11,599 nt of DNA from an uncultured bacterium (GTDB taxonomy: Bacteria; Planctomycetota; UBA1135; GCA-002686595), in contig CADEGS010000144.1 in NCBI GenBank assembly GCA_902826945.1, positions 1 through 11,599 of the forward strand. Reading direction: 5' to 3'. The translations under genes were made by a program, and so were the position numbers. Shown piece after piece: positions 6,420 through 11,599 of the stretch (position 1 is its first letter; every line of letters begins with the position of its first letter). The notes under the pieces are model-generated. The model ran no database searches. It was not told the DNA's origin and saw nothing but the letters and a program-made list of their open reading frames with translations.

Positions 6420-8480
6420 TCAGGCCGCCCGCTGCGGGACGCGGGCGTCGCCGAGGCGGCGCGCCGCCTCGCGCAGCGCCGCCGGCGGGCCCGAGAGGAC
6501 GAGCACGTCCCCGGCGCGCACGCGCTCGCGCGGGTCGGGGAAGACCGCGCCCTCGTCCTTGCGCTGGATGCAGACGACGCACGCGCCCAGGTCCGCCAGC
6601 GCGAGCTCGGAGAGCATCGCGCCGACGCACGGCGCGCCCGCGCGCGCGGCCACGGCCGCGACCTCGTCGGCCTCGTCCGCGCGCAGGCGCGGCGCGCCCG
6701 GCGAGGACTGGCGCGCGAGCAGGTCGAGGATCATCTCGGTGCCCGCGCGCGCACGCTGGTCGGCCTTCGTCGCGCCGTACCAGAAGTAGAGCCCGAGCAG
6801 GAGGCCCGCGCCGACGAACGCGCCGACGCCGGGCAGCGCCGGCACGAAGGGCTGCGTGGCGGTCAGGATCGGCACGCCGACCAGGAGCAGCGCGCCGAGC
6901 TGCAAGCCGACCGCGAGCGCGCGCCGCGGCGCGTCCGCCACGTCGGGGCCGTCGTGCTCGCCCTCTGGCAGGACCTCGTCCGCCAGCAGGTGCCCCAGGC
7001 GCCGCACGCAGCGCAGCAGGCCGACGGCGAAGGGCAGCGCCGCGCACGCGCCCAGCGCGAGCACGGCGCGCCGCAGCTCTTCCGGCGCGAGCGGCAGGAC
7101 GCGGCCGAGCACGCCCGCGAGCGCCTCGCCGCCCGTCGCGAAGCCGATCACGACGCCGCACAGGAGCAGCGCGTCGAGCACCAGCCAGCCCAGCGCGCGC
7201 CGCAGGTGGGCGCGCTCGCCGCGCGTCGAGAGCTCCTCCCCCAGGCGCGCGATCCACGTGCCGTAGAGCGCGGCGAAGCGCCGCAGGCGCTGCGGCGCCA
7301 GGCGCCCGGCGCCCTCGAGGAACGGCGCCGATGCGCGCACGAGGAGCGGCGTCGCGAGCGCCGTCAGCACCGCCACGCCGACCGCCACGGGGAACAGCCG
7401 CCGGCCGGGCTCGCCGAGCTCGAGGCCGAGCGCCGCGATCACGAAGGAGAACTCGCCGACCTGCGCCAGGCTCAGCCCCGCGCGCAGGGCCGTGGCGGGC
7501 GGGCTGCCGGTGACGAAGGCGCCCAGGCCGATGCCGAGCGTCTTGCCGCACAGGAGCACGCCGGTGAAGGCCAGGATCGTGCCCGCCTGGCTCGCGATCG
7601 CGAGCGGCTCGATCATCATCCCGATCGAGACGAAGAAGACCGCCGCGAAGAGGTCGCGCAGCGGCCGCACGAGGCGCTCGAGCAGGCGCCCCTCGCCCGA
7701 CTCGGCCGCCAGCGAGCCGGCCACGAACGCGCCCAGCGCGACCGAGTAGCCGAAGCGCCGCGCCAGCAGCGCGAAGGCGAAGCAGGTGCCGACCGCGGCG
7801 AGCAGCATCGTCTCGCGCGCCGCGCCGCGCAGCGCGAAGCGCAGGAAGCGCGGCACGATCAGGAAGCCGCCGCTCACGACCAGCGCCAGGAAGACCCCCA
7901 GGCGCAGCACCGATGCCGCCACCGCGCCGGCCGAGAGCGACGCTCCCTGCGCCACCGCCGAGAGCAGCGCGACGAGCAGGATCGCCAGCAGGTCCTGCAC
8001 GATCAGCACGCCGAAGGCGAGCTCGCGCAGGCCGCGCTCGACGCGCTCCTCGTCGAGGGTGCGCGCGACGAGCATCGTGCTCGAGATCGAGAGCGCGCCG
8101 CCGGCGAACAGGCTCGCGGCGACGCTCCAGCCGAAGGCGCGCGCGGTCAGGAAGCCGATCCACAGGGTCAGGCTGACGTCGAGCGCCGTGATCAGCGCCG
8201 TGCGCACGCCGAGCTCGAAGAGCCGCCGCACGCGGAACTCGAGCCCGAGCGAGAACATCAGCAGCACGACGCCGAGCTCCGAGAGCGTGTGGACCGTCTC
8301 GCGCTGCGCGATCAGGGGCTGGGCCACGTGCGGGCCGATCCAGAGCCCCGTCAGGAGGTAGCCCAGCACGACCGGCAGCCGCAATCGCTGGCACAGGACG
8401 CTCGCCAGCGCCGCGAAGCACAGGACGACCGCCAGGTCCGTCAGGAAGCCCTCCAGGGCGGTCTCGACCAGCGGGGACAT
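6420..8480 (-). CDS. CPA2-family cation:proton antiporter (KefB-like) with TrkA-C domain
   Basis: 686 residues. Residues about 10-385 are the Na+/H+ exchanger domain with about 12 membrane helices. Hallmarks are LPVVLGYLLTGLWIGP (35-50), LGVVLLMFSLGLEF (69-82), SISSTMLVART (131-141), FGVLIVQDLLA with Q162-D163 (the likely cation/proton-binding aspartate), VALGAFVAGSLAAES (247-261), PLRDLFAAVFFVSIGMMIEP (273-292) and LAQVGEFSFVIAALG (338-352). A further hydrophobic block with about four helices spans roughly 425-570. Residues about 612-680 form a TrkA-C/RCK_C domain (DEGAVFPDPRERVRAGDVLV), a ligand-sensing regulatory unit. The nucleotide-binding RCK_N domain of KefB/KefC is absent. The protein should exchange K+ or Na+ for H+ in the inner membrane. 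The ATG at 8480 has a GAGAAGG site six bases upstream. Ion preference cannot be told from the sequence. Confidence 0.95.
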   Translation of the reverse strand: MSPLVETALEGFLTDLAVVLCFAALASVLCQRLRLPVVLGYLLTGLWIGPHVAQPLIAQRETVHTLSELGVVLLMFSLGLEFRVRRLFELGVRTALITALDVSLTLWIGFLTARAFGWSVAASLFAGGALSISSTMLVARTLDEERVERGLRELAFGVLIVQDLLAILLVALLSAVAQGASLSAGAVAASVLRLGVFLALVVSGGFLIVPRFLRFALRGAARETMLLAAVGTCFAFALLARRFGYSVALGAFVAGSLAAESGEGRLLERLVRPLRDLFAAVFFVSIGMMIEPLAIASQAGTILAFTGVLLCGKTLGIGLGAFVTGSPPATALRAGLSLAQVGEFSFVIAALGLELGEPGRRLFPVAVGVAVLTALATPLLVRASAPFLEGAGRLAPQRLRRFAALYGTWIARLGEELSTRGERAHLRRALGWLVLDALLLCGVVIGFATGGEALAGVLGRVLPLAPEELRRAVLALGACAALPFAVGLLRCVRRLGHLLADEVLPEGEHDGPDVADAPRRALAVGLQLGALLLVGVPILTATQPFVPALPGVGAFVGAGLLLGLYFWYGATKADQRARAGTEMILDLLARQSSPGAPRLRADEADEVAAVAARAGAPCVGAMLSELALADLGACVVCIQRKDEGAVFPDPRERVRAGDVLVLSGPPAALREAARRLGDARVPQRAA

Positions 8481-8486
8481 GGCCGG

Positions 8487-8493
8487 CCTTCTC
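8487..8493 (-). promoter_or_regulatory. Shine-Dalgarno-like GAGAAGG of the antiporter gene
   Basis: On the minus strand GAGAAGG is followed by six bases and the ATG. It lies in the loop of a 5-bp stem (CGGCC / GGCCG, about 8483-8501), which could weakly mask it; whether this matters is unknown. Confidence 0.4.
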
Positions 8494-8574
8494 TTCGGCC
8501 GCAGGGCGGGCGGGCGTCCAGCCGTTCCCGGAGCCGCGCCGGCCCGGCGGGTCCCGCGCGCGAGCGCTCCCCCC

Positions 8575-8592
8575 GCGGCCCCGGCCGGCCGC
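8575..8592 (-). terminator. GC-rich hairpin immediately after the beta-helix gene stop
   Basis: Directly after the TAG of the beta-helix gene, the minus strand reads a perfect 6-bp stem (GCGGCC and GGCCGC) around a six-base loop. It is followed by a G-run rather than a U-tract. It could slow or end transcription or simply stabilise the 3' end. In DNA this GC-rich such a stem may be chance. The rest of the 112-bp gap to the antiporter gene holds only that gene's ribosome site. Confidence 0.3.
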
Positions 8593-9858
8593 CTACAGGC
8601 TCGCGTCGAGGAGCACGACGGTCGTCCCGGCGGCGAGCCAGACGGCCGGACCGGGCGCGAGGAAGGCCGCCTGCGCGTAGAGGTGCAGGCTCTCCTGCGC
8701 CGGGCCCACGTCCGGAACGGGGAAGGCCAGCGTCGCCTGGCCGTCCTCCGGCAGCGCCGGCAGCACGAAGACCTCCGCCGGCGGCAGCCCGAGGAGCAGC
8801 GAGCCGTTGAGCAGGGCGAGCGGCTCGTGGATCGTGGACAGCAAGAGCAGCGGCACCTCGGCCGGTTGACCCGCCAGCTCGAAGGTCAGCGTCCCGCCGC
8901 CCCGGACGGGACCGCTCGCGCGCAGGTGCCGCGCGAAGCCCGGCAGCGCCACGATCGTCCCGATGCCGGAGAGCGCCGGTCCCTGCGGCCCCGTCTGGCC
9001 CGGGCACATGGGCTCCAGGCTCCTCGCGCCGCCCGCGGCCGTCGTCTCCGCCGAGCGCAGCGTGCCGCCCGGTCCGAACGCGACGCCGGCGCCGCCCGGC
9101 TCGTGGACCGCGGTGCAGATCGGAGCGTTCAACCCGCCACCGCCACCCACGATCGTGCAGCCGACGGCGGTGACGGTGCTCGTCGCGATCGACAGGCCGG
9201 CGCTGCCGGCGACGGCCGGCCCGATGGGACTGGCGTTCGGGCCCGTGGCGCCGACGATCGTGCAGTCGAAGAGCTGCACGCTCGAGTCGAGCGCCTTCAC
9301 GCCGCTCGCCCCGGCGAAGCCCCAGATGTGGTTCGGGTTCGCCTGCTCGGCCACCAGCAGGCAGCGGGTGAAGGTGACGCGGGACGATCGCAGCACCTCG
9401 GCTCCGTGGATCGGAAACTGGCTGCACGTCGTCGGCGAGTCTCCCGAGCACTCGAGCTCGTCGAGCCAGACCGCGCCCAGGCAGTCCTGGATCCTCGCTC
9501 CGAGGCTCGTGCGCAGCCCGCGCACCAGGACCTCCTGCCCCGCCGCCAGATCGCGGATCACGATCATCGCGCTGGACGAGATCTGGCCCGCCGGGGGACG
9601 GACGAAGACCTGGTCGCCGTCGGCCACGACCGTGACGGACTTCGCGAGGACCTGGAACCACAGGTAGGTCCCTTCGCGGACGAGGATCGTGTCGCCCTCG
9701 GCCGCCGCATCCACGGCGGGCTGGATCTGGGTGAAGTCGATCCCCGGACCGGCCGCAGGACCGACGACCAGGACTCCGGCGCGGGCCGGAAGGGCCAGGC
9801 AGAGGAGGAGGGCGGCGAGGCGCGCCGGGCGCGGGTGAGGCTCGGGTCGCATCGTCAT
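8593..9858 (-). CDS. Secreted right-handed beta-helix repeat protein (Planctomycetota-like)
   Basis: 421 residues. An N-terminal signal peptide has basic residues up to R13, a hydrophobic core ARLAALLLCLALPARA (12-27) and likely cleavage after A27. The mature part opens with DFTQIQPAVDAAAEGDTILV (41-60) then REGTY, the classic first rung of periplasmic or extracellular parallel beta-helix proteins. Rungs with short V/I-rich strands and Cys/Asn/Thr turns follow to about 305, including repeated CTIVG at 199-203 and 234-238. Residues about 309-421 form a separate beta-rich tail (GGTLTFELAGQPAEV, then TLAFPVPDV) of a kind I associate with Planctomycetota exported proteins. No catalytic residues of pectate lyase or other polysaccharide lyases are recognisable; binding or structural roles are as likely as enzymatic. 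Start ATG 9858 is chosen for its AGGAGG six bases upstream; a second ATG follows two codons later. Its composition is less Arg/Ala-heavy than its neighbours. Confidence 0.85.
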   Translation of the reverse strand: MTMRPEPHPRPARLAALLLCLALPARAGVLVVGPAAGPGIDFTQIQPAVDAAAEGDTILVREGTYLWFQVLAKSVTVVADGDQVFVRPPAGQISSSAMIVIRDLAAGQEVLVRGLRTSLGARIQDCLGAVWLDELECSGDSPTTCSQFPIHGAEVLRSSRVTFTRCLLVAEQANPNHIWGFAGASGVKALDSSVQLFDCTIVGATGPNASPIGPAVAGSAGLSIATSTVTAVGCTIVGGGGGLNAPICTAVHEPGGAGVAFGPGGTLRSAETTAAGGARSLEPMCPGQTGPQGPALSGIGTIVALPGFARHLRASGPVRGGGTLTFELAGQPAEVPLLLLSTIHEPLALLNGSLLLGLPPAEVFVLPALPEDGQATLAFPVPDVGPAQESLHLYAQAAFLAPGPAVWLAAGTTVVLLDASL

Positions 9859-9864
9859 GGCTCT

Positions 9865-9870
9865 CCTCCT
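9865..9870 (-). promoter_or_regulatory. Shine-Dalgarno AGGAGG of the beta-helix gene
   Basis: On the minus strand a perfect AGGAGG lies six bases before the ATG at 9858. It fixes the start there rather than at upstream in-frame codons reaching to 9915, which would put a non-hydrophobic extension before the signal peptide. Confidence 0.7.
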
Positions 9871-9930
9871 CGTCTCCAGGGCCCTCGAGGACGCATGCAG
9901 GACGCAGTCGGGCAAGGAAGCGGTCCAGCC

Positions 9931-9959
9931 ATTCCACGGTCGTCCGGGAGGAGGCGCAA
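9931..9959 (-). promoter_or_regulatory. Weak candidate promoter of the beta-helix gene
   Basis: In the 156-bp gap between the FHA gene stop and the beta-helix start, the minus strand has TTGCGC, exactly 17 bases, then TGGAAT. That is three and four of six matches to the -35 and -10 consensus. It would give a 5' leader of about 65 bases. This is suggestive only; the rest of the gap shows no gene. Confidence 0.22.
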
Positions 9960-10014
9960 CCGGCGACGACCCGGGCTCGGAACAGGCCTGCGAGGGACCT
10001 CCGGGAGCGCGCCG

Positions 10015-10524
10015 TCAGGCGCCGCCGCGCAGGCGGAGCACGAGGGCGTACGCCCCCCAGGCGAGGAGCGCGGCCGCGACCAGGGCCGCGAGCACCAGGG
10101 CCGCGCGCGCGAGCGGCGGGCGCTGCTCCAGGTCGCCGCCGAGGAAGCCCGCGCGGCGCGGCGCGCGCGCGAGCAGCGCGCGTGCCTCCGGCGAGCGCAG
10201 GCCCGCGCCGGGGCCCGCGCCAGCCTCCTCGCCGAGCGCGACGAAGCGCAGGCGCACCGCGCCCAGCGCCAGCTCGGCCTCGTCGCCGAGCGCCGCGCGC
10301 TCGACGCGCCGGCCGTCCAGCGCGACGCCGTTCGTCGAGCCGAGGTCGAGCACCTGCCAGCCCGCGCGCGTGCGCTCGAGGCGCGCGTGGCGGCGGCTGA
10401 TCGAGGCGCCGCGCAGGCGCACCTCGCAGCCGCGCTCGCGGCCGATCGTCGCGCGCGCGCCGATCGCGAACGTGCGCCCGGCGTCCGGCCCGCTCTCGAC
10501 GCGCAGGCGCGCGAGCGCGCTCAA
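10015..10524 (-). CDS. FHA-domain protein with C-terminal membrane anchor, TTG start
   Basis: 169 residues. Residues about 5-96 form a forkhead-associated domain, a phosphothreonine-peptide reader. It shows G28-R29 after ARAT, S43-RRH46 (SISRRHARLE) and the LGSTNG loop (61-66). All core phosphate-contact positions are present, so binding should be intact. A Gly/Ala/Pro linker follows (about 98-138), then a hydrophobic helix ALVLAALVAAALLAWGAYAL (142-161) and a short basic tail. It is therefore a membrane protein with the FHA domain probably in the cytoplasm. The start is TTG at 10524, overlapping the TGA of the upstream thioredoxin-fold gene as TTGA. AGGA six bases before it supports this, and no ATG or GTG is placed to give a full domain without running into the other gene. 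Partners are probably targets of Ser/Thr kinases encoded elsewhere. Confidence 0.88.
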   Translation of the reverse strand: MSALARLRVESGPDAGRTFAIGARATIGRERGCEVRLRGASISRRHARLERTRAGWQVLDLGSTNGVALDGRRVERAALGDEAELALGAVRLRFVALGEEAGAGPGAGLRSPEARALLARAPRRAGFLGGDLEQRPPLARAALVLAALVAAALLAWGAYALVLRLRGGA

Positions 10525-10808
10525 TAGCCTTCCTCGCGCGCCAGCCGGGCGAACTTGCGCTGCAAGGCGCGCGCGTCGAGGCGGCCCTTGAACGCGACGC
10601 GGCCCGCGATCGAGAGCACCGGGATCGAGCGCCCGTAGGCGGCCAGGAGCTCGGGGTCGGAGGCGATGTCCACCAGCGACAGCACGTGGGGCGGCAGCGG
10701 CGTCTCCGCCACGACCGCGTGCATCTCCTCGCACAGCCCGCAGCCCGCGCGCGTGTAGAGGACCATCGGGACCGGCCGCCGCGGGCGAGCGAAGGGCCAC
10801 AGGCGCAT
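10521..10808 (-). CDS. Glutaredoxin-like thioredoxin-fold protein
   Basis: 95 residues. The first strand VPMVLYTRAGCGLCEEMHAVV (13-33) carries a C23-GL-C26 redox motif at the start of helix 1. Next comes LSLVDIASDPELLAAYG (44-59), then the cis-proline in SIPVLSIAGRVAFKGRLD (61-78), the standard order of small glutaredoxin-like proteins (Pfam Glrx-like, DUF836). It lacks a signal peptide and should reduce or exchange disulphides in the cytoplasm; its partner is unknown. ATG 10808 is preferred because it is the first ATG before the domain and has a GATACT hexamer seven bases upstream; M15 is a possible alternative start. There is no Shine-Dalgarno. It overlaps the FHA gene by four bases, so the two are surely cotranscribed. 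The neighbouring ABC gene is divergent across 84 bp. Confidence 0.85.
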   Translation of the reverse strand: MRLWPFARPRRPVPMVLYTRAGCGLCEEMHAVVAETPLPPHVLSLVDIASDPELLAAYGRSIPVLSIAGRVAFKGRLDARALQRKFARLAREEGY

Positions 10809-10815
10809 GCGCGCC

Positions 10816-10821
10816 AGTATC
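10816..10821 (-). promoter_or_regulatory. Candidate -10 element of the thioredoxin-fold/FHA unit, possibly leaderless
   Basis: On the minus strand GATACT (four of six matches to TATAAT) is followed by seven bases and the ATG at 10808, the same spacing as before the ATP-grasp gene. There is no Shine-Dalgarno and no recognisable -35 box. Confidence 0.35.
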
Positions 10822-10880
10822 CGCGCGCGGGCCGTCCGGCGGGAGGGCGCGTCGCGGGGACGGCGCGGCGCCGCGCAGGC

Positions 10881-10886
10881 TACCCT
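10881..10886 (+). promoter_or_regulatory. Candidate -10 element of the ABC transporter gene, possibly leaderless
   Basis: TACCCT keeps the conserved T, A and final T of the -10 box and lies six bases before the GTG at 10893. No Shine-Dalgarno is present in front of that GTG. It is weaker than the other two candidates. Confidence 0.25.
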
Positions 10887-10892
10887 GCTCGC

Positions 10893-11599
<707 letters not shown>

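Noticed and set aside
6145..8810. Long open frames overlapping the antiporter gene (minus 6145-8421 and plus 6155-7513, 6954-8810)
   Set aside because: Low-complexity translations, while the minus-strand frame at 6420-8480 shows every hallmark of a CPA2 antiporter.
6123..10892. Both divergent gaps (6123-6206 and 10809-10892) are exactly 84 bp
   Set aside because: Their sequences do not resemble each other apart from the start-proximal hexamers; equal length looks like coincidence.

Overview
The window is very GC-rich DNA, roughly three quarters or more G+C by eye, with GCG, CGC and CTC codons dominating. It is almost entirely coding, with twelve genes and intergenic gaps of 156 bp or less. 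It comes from a Gram-negative-type bacterium: it carries a homologue of the lipopolysaccharide core glycosyltransferase WaaG, a lipid-linked sugar flippase and a secreted beta-helix protein. The signal peptide, the opening 'VDAAAEGDTILVREGTY' block and the C-terminal beta-rich tail of that secreted protein resemble proteins common in Planctomycetota. Planctomycetota is therefore my best guess for the source, at moderate confidence. Another high-GC Gram-negative lineage such as Myxococcota is possible.

Left part (2-5275, + strand): a tight five-gene operon for surface glycan assembly. It holds the C-terminal two thirds or so of a Wzx/MurJ-like flippase (gene cut by the window edge) and four GT-B fold, GT4-type glycosyltransferases, the second being WaaG-like. 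Junctions are 14 bp, a 1-base ATGA-type overlap (TGATG), 12 bp and a 4-base GTGA overlap. The set looks like a machine that builds an oligosaccharide one sugar at a time on a lipid or LPS core and exports it. No polymerase, ligase or sugar-nucleotide gene is inside the window.

Middle (5280-8480): three genes that each end tail-to-tail with a neighbour only 4-6 bp away. They are a minus-strand ATP-grasp ligase of the RSTWDY...RWN family (related to DcsG and glutathione synthetase), a divergent plus-strand 68-residue four-cysteine zinc ribbon, and a minus-strand CPA2-type cation:proton antiporter with a C-terminal TrkA-C/RCK_C domain.

Right part (8593-11599): on the minus strand, a secreted beta-helix protein; upstream of it a two-gene unit of a glutaredoxin-like thioredoxin-fold protein and an FHA-domain protein with a C-terminal membrane anchor, joined by a TTGA overlap. 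Divergent from these, on the plus strand, is the start of an ABC transporter ATPase that runs off the window.

I see no CRISPR array, tRNA, rRNA, insertion sequence, integrase, defence or toxin-antitoxin genes. Nothing convincingly looks like a new system. The most interesting signals are a recurring AT-rich -10-like hexamer 6-7 nt before three start codons that lack a Shine-Dalgarno sequence (possible leaderless mRNAs), the FHA/thioredoxin-fold pair, the orphan ATP-grasp beside a zinc ribbon, and the extra membrane block in the antiporter.
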